Shown here one piece after another: positions 16,476 through 26,046 of a stretch of 64,000 nt of DNA (positions are counted from its first letter, which is position 1; every line of letters starts with the position of its first letter). Both the position numbers and the translations under genes were made by a program. The notes under the pieces are model-generated. The model was given only the letters and a program-made list of their open reading frames with translations, did not search any database and was not told where the DNA came from. Origin of the DNA: Oxalobacteraceae bacterium AB_14 (GTDB taxonomy: Bacteria > Pseudomonadota > Gammaproteobacteria > Burkholderiales > Burkholderiaceae_D); the NCBI GenBank assembly GCA_000381565.1, contig KB906725.1, positions 1,059,785 through 1,123,784 on the forward strand. The letters run 5' to 3'.

Positions 16476-16874
16476 TCAGTACTGGTCGTACTTGCGGGCG
16501 TCGCCGCGCACCTGGTCGGCCGGGTACTTGGCGGCGTTGAGCGCCATCTTCTCCAGCGCGGCGGCGTGCAGGTCGACGCCGCTCCGGTCGGCCAGCTGCA
16601 CCAGGTAGAGCAGCACGTCGGCCAGCTCGTGGCGGATGCCGGTGCGGCGCGCGTCATCGAGCTCGGCGTCGGCGCCGGTCTGCAGCCACTGGAAATGCTC
16701 GGCCAGTTCGGCCGCCTCCACCGTCAGCGCCATCGCCAGGTTCTTCGGCGTGTGGAATTGCTGCCAATCGCGCTCGGCGGAGAATTGGCGGGTCAGGTCG
16801 CGCAGGGCGATCAGGCTGTCGGGGGCGGCGGGAGCGGTCATGGTGGCAGTCGGCGGGGCGGGCGATGGCGTCAT
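16476..16874 (-). CDS. MazG-like nucleotide pyrophosphohydrolase
   Basis: The protein has 132 residues from ATG 16874, or 121 from ATG 16841 (MTAPAAPDSLIALRDLTRQF), which is closer to the usual family length. The MazG fold motif is visible as ALTVEAAELAEHFQW (the ExxE metal-binding pair) and RHELADVLLYLVQLAD (the ExxD pair). These all-alpha enzymes hydrolyse (d)NTPs to monophosphates, often non-canonical or damaged ones. The stop codon lies within a 12-bp direct duplication (CAGTACTGAGCC twice) at about 16465-16490. The gene is isolated between pseudogene debris and a divergent GIN-domain gene. Confidence 0.85.
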   Translation of the reverse strand: MTPSPAPPTATMTAPAAPDSLIALRDLTRQFSAERDWQQFHTPKNLAMALTVEAAELAEHFQWLQTGADAELDDARRTGIRHELADVLLYLVQLADRSGVDLHAAALEKMALNAAKYPADQVRGDARKYDQY

Positions 16875-17015
16875 GATAGCACCCGCCGGCGGCGGATTTG
16901 AATACCGCTTTCTGGCCGTCTGTCCCCTGTTTTCCGCCGTTCGTCGCACGGCGCGGACGGCGCGCCGGCGCTGGCGCTACAGTGGCGCCACTATCACTTC
17001 AGGGACGACCCCATC

Positions 17016-17897
17016 ATGCGTACTGCCATCTCCATCGCCGTCATCACCGCCTTCGCCACCCTGGCCGGCTGCGCCGTCATCGTTGTCCCGGACGACGGCA
17101 GCGGCAATGGCGGCGTGCGCTACAGCTCCGCCTTCGGCGGTTCGGCGGTGCAGGGCAACGGCCAGCAGGCCACCGAACGGCGCGACGCCGCCAGCAGCGA
17201 CGGCCTCGACATCAACGGCCCGATGCAGGTCGAAGTGCGGGTCGGCGACGCCACCTCGCTGCAGGTGGAGGGCGACAGCAACCTGCTGCCGATGCTGCGC
17301 ACCGACGCCAGCGGCGGCATGCTGCGCGTCTGGATCGACGGCAACATCCGGAGCGCCAACCCGCTGCGCGTGATCTACACCACGCCGCAGCTGCGCCAGA
17401 TCGACGCCAGCGGCTCCGGGCGCCTGACGGTGAGCGGCTTGCACGGCGGCCCGCTGAGCCTGAGCCAGAAGGGTTCGCGCCAGATCCAGCTGTCGGGCAG
17501 CGTCAGCCGCCTCGATGTGCGCGTCAACGGTTCGGGCAGCGTCAGCGCGGCCGGCCTGCAGAGCGGCTCCACCGTCGCCAGCCTGACCGGCTCCGGCCGC
17601 CTGGACCTGGGCCGCCTGAACGGCGATACGCTGAGCCTGGACATCAAGGGTTCGGGCGGCGTCAACGCCAGCGGCGCCGTGCGCAGCATGAACGTGCGCC
17701 TGTACGGCTCGGGCAGCGCCGACCTGGCCGGCCTGACCAGCCAGAGCGCGGAACTGGTGGCCTACGGCTCCGGCAGCATCTCGGCCGGCGTCAGCCAGTC
17801 GCTGGTGGCCGACGCCAGCGGTTCCGGCCACGTCACCGTGTACGGCAACCCGGCGCAGCGCAGCATCAGCGGCAAGCACGTCAGCGTGATGCAGTAA
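17016..17897 (+). CDS. GIN-domain (DUF2807) lipoprotein
   Basis: The protein has 293 residues with a lipoprotein signal (ITAFATLAGCAVIV; Cys at about 21). The rest is a right-handed beta-helix-like series of short units with recurrent GSGS motifs (IDASGSGRLTVSG, VNGSGSVSAAG, LTGSGRLDLG, LYGSGSADLAG, AYGSGSISAG). That is the pattern of the putative autotransporter-adhesin-like head GIN domain. It is probably anchored to the outer membrane; its biochemical role is not established. A smaller, secreted paralogue is encoded at 21883-22515. Confidence 0.85.
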   Translation: MRTAISIAVITAFATLAGCAVIVVPDDGSGNGGVRYSSAFGGSAVQGNGQQATERRDAASSDGLDINGPMQVEVRVGDATSLQVEGDSNLLPMLRTDASGGMLRVWIDGNIRSANPLRVIYTTPQLRQIDASGSGRLTVSGLHGGPLSLSQKGSRQIQLSGSVSRLDVRVNGSGSVSAAGLQSGSTVASLTGSGRLDLGRLNGDTLSLDIKGSGGVNASGAVRSMNVRLYGSGSADLAGLTSQSAELVAYGSGSISAGVSQSLVADASGSGHVTVYGNPAQRSISGKHVSVMQ

Positions 17898-17907
17898 GCG
17901 CGCCGCC

Positions 17908-17934
17908 GGCGGCGGCCGGTGCGCGGCCGCCGCC
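17908..17934. terminator. GC-rich hairpin between convergent genes
   Basis: A perfect 10-bp stem (GGCGGCGGCC / GGCCGCCGCC) with a 7-base loop lies 10 bases after the GIN-domain gene and before the 3' end of the convergent chemotaxis gene. There is no T run, so its role as terminator is likely but unproven. Confidence 0.55.
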
Positions 17935-17966
17935 GTCATCATCTGCATCGTTGCGTGCTGCTCCCT

Positions 17967-19466
17967 TTAGCGCACTTTGAAGAAGGACATGGAGCCCTGG
18001 AGCTGTTCGGCCTGGCCGCTCATCTCCTCGGCGGTGGCGGCCAGCTGCTCGGAACTGGAGGCGTTCAACTGGGTGGTCTGGCTCAACTGGCTCATGGCCG
18101 CGTTGATCTGGCCCGCGCCCGTGGTCTGCTCCTCCGACGCCGCCGTGATCTCCTGCACCAGGTCGGAGGTGCGCTTGATGTTGGGCAGCATGGTGTCGAG
18201 CAGGGCGCCGGCCTTCTCGGCCAGGCTGACGCTGCCGCTGGCGACCTGCTCGATCTCCTGCGCCGCCACCTGGCTGCGCTCGGCCAGCTTGCGCACCTCG
18301 GCCGCCACCACGGCGAAGCCCTTGCCGTGTTCGCCGGCGCGCGCCGCCTCGATCGCCGCGTTCAGCGCCAGCAGGTTGGTCTGGTAGGCGATGTCGTCGA
18401 TGATGCCGATTTTCTTGGCGATCTCGCGCATCGCCACCACCGTCGAGCGCACCGCCTCGCCGCCTTCGCCCGCTTCCTGGGCGGCCTTGCCGGCCATGCC
18501 GTCGGTGACCTTGGCGTTCTCGGTGTTCTGCGCGATCGAGGCCGACATCTGCTCGATGGCGGCGCTCGATTCCTCGGCCGCCGCCGCCTGCTCGCTGGCG
18601 CCCTGCGACAGCGACTGCGCGGTGGCGCTGACTTCCTCCGAGGCGCTGGCCAGCGCCTCGGCGCCGTCGTTGACCTCGGTCACCACCCGCGACAGGTTGC
18701 CGACCATGGTGTGCATCGCCGCCAGCAGGCTGGTGCTGTCGCCCTGCTTGAGCTGCACCCGCACCGTCAGGTCGCCGGCGGCCACGCGGTTGACCACCTC
18801 GGCCGCGTAGTCCGGCTCGCCGCCCAGCTGGCGCAGCAGCGCGCGCGTGATGAAGGCGCTGATCAGCGCCACCGCCACCAGCGTGCAGCTGGCGATGATG
18901 ATGGAGGTGCGCATCGCCGAGGCCTTGATCGCCACCGCGTCGTCCGCGCCTTTCTGGCCCAGTTCGGTGTTGTAGTCGAAGTGGTTGTCGATGGCCGCCT
19001 GCATCACCTGGAGTTCCGGCCGCGCCTGTTCCAGCAGCCGGCGCGCCTGGTCGTTGCGGTTGGCGCGCGACTCGACCAGCAGCGCCTCGATCATCGGCTG
19101 CACCTTGGCCCACGAGTCGCGCTCGCGCTGCAGGATGGCCTTGTCCTTGTCGTCGCTCAGCAGCGTTTCGTATTTTTTCAGGTTGTCGTCGACGCCCTTG
19201 CGCATGTCGACGATCTGGCCGTCGATTTCCGCCAGCTTCTTGTCGTCGGTGTTGAGCACGTGTTGGTTGATGCGGATGCGCATGCGCAGGAAACTGTCGC
19301 GCAGCCGATCCAGCACCACCATGCTGGGCACCGTGTTGACGGTCGAGTAGCTGGCCGATACATACACCTGGTTCATCTGGTACTGGCTCAAGCCGGCCAG
19401 CAGGGCGATGCCGGCCAGTGCGGCGCCGGCCAGCACGATCATTTTCTGCACTACGCTAAGTTTCAT
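17967..19466 (-). CDS. Methyl-accepting chemotaxis protein
   Basis: The protein has 499 residues. A first membrane helix (about 8-28) is followed by a periplasmic four-helix-bundle type sensor (about 30-183), rich in charged helices such as DRLRDSFLRMRIRINQHVLN. Next come a second membrane helix (IIIASCTLVAVALISAFI, about 188-205), a HAMP linker (VVNRVAAGDLTVRVQLKQGD) and the cytoplasmic signalling hairpin with IGIIDDIAYQTNLLALNAAI and GKGFAVVAAEVRKLAERS. It relays an unknown small-molecule or redox signal to CheA/CheW. The gene lies 26 bases downstream of the GGDEF-EAL gene on the same strand, so both may be co-transcribed and link motility with c-di-GMP. Confidence 0.92.
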   Translation of the reverse strand: MKLSVVQKMIVLAGAALAGIALLAGLSQYQMNQVYVSASYSTVNTVPSMVVLDRLRDSFLRMRIRINQHVLNTDDKKLAEIDGQIVDMRKGVDDNLKKYETLLSDDKDKAILQRERDSWAKVQPMIEALLVESRANRNDQARRLLEQARPELQVMQAAIDNHFDYNTELGQKGADDAVAIKASAMRTSIIIASCTLVAVALISAFITRALLRQLGGEPDYAAEVVNRVAAGDLTVRVQLKQGDSTSLLAAMHTMVGNLSRVVTEVNDGAEALASASEEVSATAQSLSQGASEQAAAAEESSAAIEQMSASIAQNTENAKVTDGMAGKAAQEAGEGGEAVRSTVVAMREIAKKIGIIDDIAYQTNLLALNAAIEAARAGEHGKGFAVVAAEVRKLAERSQVAAQEIEQVASGSVSLAEKAGALLDTMLPNIKRTSDLVQEITAASEEQTTGAGQINAAMSQLSQTTQLNASSSEQLAATAEEMSGQAEQLQGSMSFFKVR

Positions 19467-19492
19467 CGTTTGCTCCCCCAGTTGTGAGTGGC

Positions 19493-21790
19493 TTAGGCGG
19501 CGGCCACGGCCGTTTTTCCCTGCAGTCGTTCGATCAGCGCCGCCAGCGGCATCGGCCGCGCGTATAGATAGCCCTGCATGCAGTTGCAGGCGTGGGCCAC
19601 CAGGAAGTCGGCCTGGGCCTGCGTCTCCACGCCCTCGGCCACCACCCGCAGCCCCAGGTGGCCGGCCATGGCCAGGATGGACTGCACCAGCGCGCGGCTG
19701 TTGGCGTCGTCCGGCGTGTCCATGATGAAGCTGCGGTCTATCTTCAGTTCATACAGCGGCATTTTCTTCAGGTAGGCCAGGCTGGAATAGCCGGTGCCGA
19801 AATCGTCGATCGAAAAGCGCAGCCCCAGCGCGGCCAGCTGGTGCATGCGCTCTATGGTCTGGTCCATCTTGTCGATCAGCAGGCCCTCGGTCACCTCCAG
19901 CACCAGCAGCGCGGCCGGGGCGCCGCTGTCGGCCAGGGTGCGCTGCACCACGTCGACGAAATCGGCCTGGCGGAACTGGGTCGGGCTGACGTTGACCGAC
20001 AGCGGCATGGCCAGCCCGGCGCGCTCGAGCGTCAGCACCGCCGCGCAGGCCTGGCGCAGCGCCCACGCGCCCAGTTCGACGATCAGTCCCGATTCCTCGG
20101 CCACCGGGATGAACACCGCCGGCGGCACCATCTGGCCGTCGGCCAGCGGCCAGCGCATCAGCAGCTCGCCGCCGACCGCGCGGCCGCCGCGGTCGACCTG
20201 GGCCTGCACGTGCATCTGCAGCTGGCCGGCCGCCAGCGCGGCGGCCAGGTCGCGCTCCATGCTCAGGCGCCGCTCGAGCTCGGCCTGCATCGCCGTCTCG
20301 TAGAAGGCGATGCCGTTGCGGCCCTCGGCCTTGGCGCGGTACATCGCGGTGTCGGCCTCGCGCAGCAAGTCCTGCGCGCTCTGGCCGCCGCGCGGCAGCA
20401 TGGTCACGCCGATGCTGGCGGTGGAGTTGTAGGTCTGGCCCTCGATCTCGAAATCGCGGCCGATGGCGGCGCGGATCTTTTCCGCCACGGTGGAGGCGGC
20501 GTGGGTGGCGCCGTGCAGCTCGTGCGCCAGGTGGCCCAGCAGCACCACGAATTCGTCGCCGCCGATGCGCGCCACGGTGTCGGCCTTGCGCATCAGCTGC
20601 GACAGGCGCTCGGCGGCGTTGCGCAGCAGGGCGTCGCCGATGGCGTGGCCGCGCGCGTCGTTGATGGTCTTGAAGCGGTCGAGGTCGATGAACATGACGG
20701 CGCTGTAGGTGGCGCCGCGCTCGGAGCTGGCCAGCAGCTTGTCGATGCGGTCCATCAGCAGGCGGCGGTTGGGCAGGCCGGTGAGCACGTCGAAGAAGGC
20801 CAGGCGGTGGATATCGTCCTGCGATTTCTTGCGCTCGGTGATGTCGCGCTCGACCGCCACCCAGTGCGTGTTGACGCCGCCCTCGTCGGCGAACGGCACC
20901 AGCTCGGTCTCGACCCAGTACGGCTCGCCGGCCTTGGTGTAGTTGAGCAGCTCGGCGCGCACCGCCTCGCTGCGCGCCATGGCCCGGGCTATGTGCTCAA
21001 GCACCGCCGCCTCGGTGTCGGGCCCCTGCAGCAGGCGCAGGCTGCGGCCCAGCACCTCGCCGCGGCGGTAGCCGGTGCGGCGCTCGAAGGCCTCGTTGAC
21101 GAAGATGATGTGCTGGCCGGCCTCGCCGCCGGCGCCGTCCGGGTCAGGGGTGACTTGGGCGATCAGCACCATGTCGTTCAGGCGCGACACCGCGGCCGAG
21201 GTCAGGCGCAGCTCGGCGTTCAGCGCCGACAGTTCCAGCTGGTGCTGTTGCAGTTCGTCGAAGGAGCGCGCCAGGTGTTGCAGCAGCACCGCGCAGGACA
21301 GGGTCAGCACCGCCGTCATGAACATGAAGTTGAGCGTGATGATGGCGGCCTTGAGGAAGCCGTAGTCCGGCAAGCCCTCGATGTGCAGCTGGGAGTTCTG
21401 CTCGAAGCCGACCACCATCACCGCCAGCCCGGCCACGCCCAGGGTCCACAGCGCCGGTTTCAGGCCCAGCAGCAACGCCGCCAGCACCGGGATGGCCATC
21501 AGGTAGATCTGGCTGACCGGCCCGACCTTGAGCAGCAGGCCGATGCCGACCACGAAGGCGACCATCAGGAAATTGACCACGCGCAGGGTGTAGGGCAGGC
21601 GGCGCAGGCGCCAGATGCCGGCCAGCCACAGCAGCGCGACGATGTCGATGACGACGATGGCCCACATGCCTTCGCTGGCCGCCAGCCCGATGCTGGGGAT
21701 GGCCGTGGCCGTTCCCAGAAGGAAGACGACCAGCAGCAGCTTCGCAAAGATTTGCGCGCGCCAGTGCGCGATGTCGTTCGGCACAGCCAC
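19493..21790 (-). CDS. Membrane PAS-GGDEF-EAL protein (c-di-GMP synthesis/hydrolysis)
   Basis: I chose GTG 21790 as start because GGAGG lies 8 bases upstream; a TTG at 21844 would add 18 residues without a ribosome-binding site. Domains in order: about five or six membrane helices (residues 10-170), a PAS domain (IIFVNEAFERRTGYRRGEV), a GGDEF domain with intact IGGDEFVVLLG and an inhibitory-site RKAD five residues before it, and an EAL domain. In the EAL domain the signature reads GGELLMRW (ELL rather than EAL) but keeps the Glu. Further metal-binding motifs EVTEGLLI, DDFGTGYSSL and VAEGVET are present. Both activities therefore look possible. Confidence 0.9.
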   Translation of the reverse strand: MAVPNDIAHWRAQIFAKLLLVVFLLGTATAIPSIGLAASEGMWAIVVIDIVALLWLAGIWRLRRLPYTLRVVNFLMVAFVVGIGLLLKVGPVSQIYLMAIPVLAALLLGLKPALWTLGVAGLAVMVVGFEQNSQLHIEGLPDYGFLKAAIITLNFMFMTAVLTLSCAVLLQHLARSFDELQQHQLELSALNAELRLTSAAVSRLNDMVLIAQVTPDPDGAGGEAGQHIIFVNEAFERRTGYRRGEVLGRSLRLLQGPDTEAAVLEHIARAMARSEAVRAELLNYTKAGEPYWVETELVPFADEGGVNTHWVAVERDITERKKSQDDIHRLAFFDVLTGLPNRRLLMDRIDKLLASSERGATYSAVMFIDLDRFKTINDARGHAIGDALLRNAAERLSQLMRKADTVARIGGDEFVVLLGHLAHELHGATHAASTVAEKIRAAIGRDFEIEGQTYNSTASIGVTMLPRGGQSAQDLLREADTAMYRAKAEGRNGIAFYETAMQAELERRLSMERDLAAALAAGQLQMHVQAQVDRGGRAVGGELLMRWPLADGQMVPPAVFIPVAEESGLIVELGAWALRQACAAVLTLERAGLAMPLSVNVSPTQFRQADFVDVVQRTLADSGAPAALLVLEVTEGLLIDKMDQTIERMHQLAALGLRFSIDDFGTGYSSLAYLKKMPLYELKIDRSFIMDTPDDANSRALVQSILAMAGHLGLRVVAEGVETQAQADFLVAHACNCMQGYLYARPMPLAALIERLQGKTAVAAA

Positions 21791-21882
21791 CGTGACAGCC
21801 TCCGAGGTGCGTTTGCGGTTCCCTATCGTTGATAGTACCCGCAATCGCCCGGCGTGTCAGCAGGGCAAGTTACCTGGCAAAG

Positions 21883-22515
21883 TCAGTCCATGGCGTTGAC
21901 GCTGCCGATGCCGGCCACCGACTTGTTGACGGTCTTCGGATGGCCGTAGTAGTCCAGTTCGCCCATGCCCTTGGCGACCGCGTTGAGCAGCTCGGTGGCG
22001 TGCACGCTGACATGGCCCACGCCCTCGAAATTGACGTCGACCCGCTCGGCCACTAGCGATTTGGTATCGAGTTCGCCGACGCCCTTGGCGTTGACCCGCA
22101 GGTACTTGACCTTGCCGTTGGCCACCAGGTGGCCGGCGCCCAGGTAGCCGATGTCGAGGCGGTCGGTGTTGACCTTGTTGAGGATGGTTTCGCCCGCGCC
22201 TTCGACCTTGACCCGGCTCAGCGAGGGCACGCTGATGGTGATGCGCGGCGCGTTCTTGCTGGACTTGAAGCTCTTGTCGGGCATGGTGATCAGCAGCTCG
22301 TTGCCCACCACCTCGGTCTTGAGCGTGTTGACGAACTGGTCTTCGCCGCTGACCACCACCGACTGGCTCTTGCCCACTTCCACTGTCATGGCGAAGGCGC
22401 CCTTGGCGTTGATGGCGACGAAGGACGGCAGTTGGCGGGTCGCTTCGGCGGCCGAGGCGGCGGCGCTCAGGGCGAACAGGGCGGGGATCAGGACGGCGGC
22501 AGCGGTACGGCGCAT
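21883..22515 (-). CDS. Secreted GIN-domain (DUF2807) protein
   Basis: The protein has 210 residues with a signal peptide (MRRTAAAVLIPALFALSAAASAAE). The mature part consists of short beta-strand units such as RITISVPSLSRVKVEGAGE, LGAGHLVANGKVKYLRVNAKGVGELD and VNFEGVGHVSVHA. The periodic GAG/GVG turns mark the GIN/DUF2807 fold seen also at 17016-17897, but without the lipobox. It is probably periplasmic; function unknown. The gene stands alone, divergent from nothing obvious, with CGAGGAAT before the ATG. Confidence 0.8.
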   Translation of the reverse strand: MRRTAAAVLIPALFALSAAASAAEATRQLPSFVAINAKGAFAMTVEVGKSQSVVVSGEDQFVNTLKTEVVGNELLITMPDKSFKSSKNAPRITISVPSLSRVKVEGAGETILNKVNTDRLDIGYLGAGHLVANGKVKYLRVNAKGVGELDTKSLVAERVDVNFEGVGHVSVHATELLNAVAKGMGELDYYGHPKTVNKSVAGIGSVNAMD

Positions 22516-22654
22516 GGTATTCCTCGAAGGGTTGTTAATTTGAACAAAATGAATTTTACTTAAGCTGGCCGCCGCCGCCGACAACTTTGCGATAAACGGT
22601 AAAAATCCGGGGTTGTGTTGCATTATGGCTACGTTCAATGGTGGCCGCCGCAGC

Positions 22655-22683
22655 AAAAACGCCCTGCGGCAGGGCGTTTTTTT
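22655..22683 (-). terminator. Intrinsic terminator of the psiF-like gene
   Basis: A 12-bp perfect stem (AAAAACGCCCTG / CAGGGCGTTTTT) with a CGG loop stands 12 bases after the stop of the minus-strand PsiF gene. A-rich and T-rich flanks make it effective in both directions. Confidence 0.85.
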
Positions 22684-22695
22684 GCGCGCCGCGGC

Positions 22696-22983
22696 TTATT
22701 TGTTGCTCAGGCATTCCTTCATGAAGCCCTTGCGCTCGTCGCCTTTTTTGCCGGTGGCGTCGGCGTTACATTTTTTCATCTTGTCCTGCTGCGTCACTTT
22801 CGGCGCCGGGGCGGCGGCGTCCGCGCTCAGGCACTGCTTCATGAAGGCTTTGCGCTCATCGCCTTTTTTGCCGGTCGCATCGGCGTTGCAGGTTTTCATC
22901 TTGCTTTGCTGGGCGGTCGGCTCGGCGGCGCCGACGGCGCCGCACAGGGAAAGGATCAGGCTGGCAACGAACAGTTTTTTCAT
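22696..22983 (-). CDS. PsiF repeat family exported protein
   Basis: The protein has 95 residues with a signal peptide (MKKLFVASLILSLCGAVGAAE). The mature part holds two copies of the PsiF repeat, each built around KMKxCNADATGKKGDERKxFMKxCLS (about 29-51 and 69-91), joined by a short Ala/Pro linker. Each repeat keeps two Cys that probably form a disulfide. PsiF was named for phosphate-starvation induction in E. coli; its function is not known. I prefer ATG 22983 because GAGGA lies 8 bases upstream; ATG 22989 would add two residues. Confidence 0.88.
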   Translation of the reverse strand: MKKLFVASLILSLCGAVGAAEPTAQQSKMKTCNADATGKKGDERKAFMKQCLSADAAAPAPKVTQQDKMKKCNADATGKKGDERKGFMKECLSNK

Positions 22984-23058
22984 TTTCATTTCCTCGAAGG
23001 TTGAACGGAAGGATGGACAGCGTTGGCTTGCCGCATCCAGACTATACGACAATTGCCG

Positions 23059-26046
23059 CTAGCCGGCCGCCGGAATGTATTCGAAACCGTTGCCGATCTT
23101 GCCGATCAGCGCGACCTGGTTTTCCTGGCTCTCGCTGAAAAAGCCCAGCGCGTCGCCGCGGCTGACGCCGTCGTCGTGCATCACCTTCAGCCAGTACGCC
23201 TTGCCGCCTTCGTCGGGCGCCCGGTGCAGCACATTGCTGTACAGCTGGGTGATGTAGGCGTCGTCGCTGAGGTTGCTGCCGTACAGTTGCTGGAACTCGG
23301 CGCTGGCGGCAAAGAAGCCGGCGGCCGAGCGCACGCTGAGGCCCTGGTCCATGACCTTGATCCAGTAGCCCAGGCCGCCCAGGTCGGGCGCGCGGTTGAA
23401 GGCGGCCTGGTACAGGCGGTAGGCCTGGCCGCCGACGCCGTCGATGTCGAGCGCGATGCTCTTGTCCTGGAAATACAGCCGCTCGACGCCGTCGAGGATG
23501 TCGGTGTCGGCGCCGTAGCGGGTGACCTCGGCGTGGCCATTGCGTTGAACGATGTCGTATATGCCCCCGAAGTCGCCATACATTACCGCATCGATGCCGG
23601 CGCCACCATGGATCGCGGCGCCGTTGGACTGGCCGACCAGGAGGTCGTTGCCGTCGGTGCCGGCGCTTGCCACCGCGACGGTGGTGAAGGTGGTGTGCAG
23701 GCCCGCGAAACTATTGCCGGCCAGGTCGACGATGGCGCCGGCCGCGATGTCCAGCGTGTAGGCGGCGCCGGGGCGGAGGTGCCACTCCGTGCTCAGGTCC
23801 AGGTGGGTGCCGGCGGGCCAGGCGTTCGCGGAGGGGTTGAAGACGACCTCCTTGCCGGCGCTGTCCCGGAGTACGATGCCGCTGGCGTCGGATATCTTGA
23901 TCTGCTCGGTAAAGTCCAGCGCCAGGAAGTGGTAGATGCCCGCGGCCGCGCCGGTGTCGGGCTGCGCCGCCAGTTGCGGCGCGGCGTCTAGTTTGCTGGC
24001 CGACAGCGTGTAGCCGCCGGTGGCGTTGAGGTCGGTGACGTTGGCGTACACGGACAGGTAATAGCTGCCGCTGCTGGCGGCCTTGTAGCCGAACGTCCAG
24101 CCATACGGGCCGCCGGAATGGGCGACCGACACACCTTGGGCGTCGGAAAGCAACACGATATAGCCGTATTTCGGATTCAGGCCCTCGCTGGCGCTCCTCT
24201 GCAATTCGAACTTGTAGGACTCGCCCTGTTGCAGCGTCACCTTGATCGTATCATCGTCACCGGCATAATTGAGCACGCCGCTCACCCGGGCGCCGACCGC
24301 CAGGCTGCTGGCGTTGTCGCCGTAATGCACATAGTCGTCGCTGCCCAGCGACGTGGCGGTCAGCTTGTAGCCGTTGGCGCCATCTTTTGCGCGCTCGCTG
24401 ACGGCCAGGTAAATGTCGCCGGTGACGTCTGCGAGGTAGAGCTGGTAGGTGCTGTCACTGTCGCTGAGGTGCGGTGTCTGGACAGCGAGTTCAAGCTGTT
24501 GCGCATCCGTGCCCTGTAAATCGGGCATCTTGCCGCCGGGCGCATGTTCCAGCAGGAATCCGTAATACTGGCCCGCCATCACCGCGACCTTGAAGACGTC
24601 CCTGTCGATGGGGACTTCCAGCTTGCCGTTGAAGACGATGCCCGAATCGAGCCGGGTCGCGCCGGCCGGCTGGCCGTTGACATCGTCGGCCGGCGCGCTG
24701 GCGCTCAAGGTGTAGGTGCTGCCTCGATCGCCGGAGACGCTGATGTAGTAGTTGCCCGTGGCGTTCGCCGTGAAGCTGGTGTTGGCCTTCGCATCGTTGT
24801 GGGTCTTGACGGCCTGGTCATACTTGTCGCTGACCGTCAGCGTGTTGGCGTAGCCGGCCTGCACGTTGTTCAAGGTCAGCAGGTAGTTGGTACCGGCTTG
24901 CAACGCGACCGTGAAGACGTCGACATCGTGCTCGAAGTTGATCTTGCCAGCGATGGCGGTGCCCAGCGTCATCGGCGTGGCGCTGCGCGTGCGGTCGCCA
25001 AAGTCGTCCGGGATCTGCTTGGATGCCTTGAGGGTGTACGAACCATAACCGGCGTGACTTGCGCCGTAGAACCCGACCAACACCTCATAGGTGCCGCTGG
25101 TGTCCGCCTTGAAGGTCATGCTACGGGCGCCGACGTCGTAGGACAGTGGTGAAGTGGCTAGCAGATTGCTTTGCTCGTCGAAGGCGGCAAAATTCAGGAT
25201 GTCGCTATCGCGCGCATCGCCCGACAATTCCAGCGTGTAGGCTTGCCCGGCGGTCACGCGGATGTTGAAACAGTCCGTGTCGTAAATGTAATCCAGCTTG
25301 CCCGTAGCCTGGCCGCCCGCCGCCAGGATGCCGGCGCTGCTGTTGTCCATGGAGTAGTCGTCCACCTGGCGGACCGCCTGCAGCGTATATTCGCCCGCGA
25401 CCGTGCCGCCGACGGCGACAAAATAATCGCCGCTGGTGGTGGGTTCCAATGGAATGTTGTTGTTATCGGTGAACTGGTTGCCGTTGGCGTCGTAGATTTT
25501 GAAACTGCTAGGCAGGACGGAGCTGTTCGGGGAGGAGAAAGTGTAGTGCTGGCCTGCTTCCGCATGGAACTTGTACCAGTCCACATCGCCGGCGACGTCG
25601 AAGCGGCCGGTGACGGCGGCGCCCGCGGTCAGCACGCCGGTGGTGTGGATGTCCGCCGATAGGGCGTCCGGTTGCTGGACTGCCGCGGAGACCGCATAGC
25701 GGATGCCCGCAAAGTTGGCGCCGGACGGGTAGTACTCCGCCGACAAGAAATAATCGCCGCCGACTGCTGGCTTGTATTGGAAGGCCGGGCCGCTGTCGTC
25801 GCTGCCATAGTGCCAGCCTGACAAGCTTAGGCCATTGGGATCTTTCAGAGCCAATATTGCATAGTTCAGCTTGGCGTTGCTGCCAGGCGCCGGCGCCATC
25901 GCGAACACATAGGTGGTTCCTGCATCCAGGTGGATCCTGAACCAATCCAAGTCCAACTCCCTTTCAAACATGCCGAGTGCGCTGCCGCCGACGGTGAGGG
26001 CACCTGTGGTGGATGGGGTGCTGCTGTAATCGTCGGTGTCGGACAT
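23059..26046 (-). CDS. Large secreted protein: pre-peptidase-like repeats, Ig-like domain and DUF4214
   Basis: The protein has 995 residues and no N-terminal signal peptide. From residue 1 to about 700 it repeats a beta-sandwich unit with the pattern GxLxxGxxxxGxLxxxxDxDxFxVxLxAGxxYxF ... GxYYLSVS, which resembles bacterial pre-peptidase C-terminal domains; about six units can be counted (starting near 13, 130, 235, 350, 460, 580). A segment around 710-800 (FLALDFTEQIKISDASGIVLRD) resembles an SbsA-type Ig-like domain. A single RTX-like stretch (GTDGNDLLVGQSNGAAIHGGAG) and a DUF4214 domain (YRLYQAAFNRAPDLGGLGYWI, LYSNVLHRAPDEGGKAYWL) close it. RTX-like plus missing signal peptide suggests type I secretion. 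Role probably adhesive or matrix-associated. Confidence 0.8.
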   Translation of the reverse strand: MSDTDDYSSTPSTTGALTVGGSALGMFERELDLDWFRIHLDAGTTYVFAMAPAPGSNAKLNYAILALKDPNGLSLSGWHYGSDDSGPAFQYKPAVGGDYFLSAEYYPSGANFAGIRYAVSAAVQQPDALSADIHTTGVLTAGAAVTGRFDVAGDVDWYKFHAEAGQHYTFSSPNSSVLPSSFKIYDANGNQFTDNNNIPLEPTTSGDYFVAVGGTVAGEYTLQAVRQVDDYSMDNSSAGILAAGGQATGKLDYIYDTDCFNIRVTAGQAYTLELSGDARDSDILNFAAFDEQSNLLATSPLSYDVGARSMTFKADTSGTYEVLVGFYGASHAGYGSYTLKASKQIPDDFGDRTRSATPMTLGTAIAGKINFEHDVDVFTVALQAGTNYLLTLNNVQAGYANTLTVSDKYDQAVKTHNDAKANTSFTANATGNYYISVSGDRGSTYTLSASAPADDVNGQPAGATRLDSGIVFNGKLEVPIDRDVFKVAVMAGQYYGFLLEHAPGGKMPDLQGTDAQQLELAVQTPHLSDSDSTYQLYLADVTGDIYLAVSERAKDGANGYKLTATSLGSDDYVHYGDNASSLAVGARVSGVLNYAGDDDTIKVTLQQGESYKFELQRSASEGLNPKYGYIVLLSDAQGVSVAHSGGPYGWTFGYKAASSGSYYLSVYANVTDLNATGGYTLSASKLDAAPQLAAQPDTGAAAGIYHFLALDFTEQIKISDASGIVLRDSAGKEVVFNPSANAWPAGTHLDLSTEWHLRPGAAYTLDIAAGAIVDLAGNSFAGLHTTFTTVAVASAGTDGNDLLVGQSNGAAIHGGAGIDAVMYGDFGGIYDIVQRNGHAEVTRYGADTDILDGVERLYFQDKSIALDIDGVGGQAYRLYQAAFNRAPDLGGLGYWIKVMDQGLSVRSAAGFFAASAEFQQLYGSNLSDDAYITQLYSNVLHRAPDEGGKAYWLKVMHDDGVSRGDALGFFSESQENQVALIGKIGNGFEYIPAAG

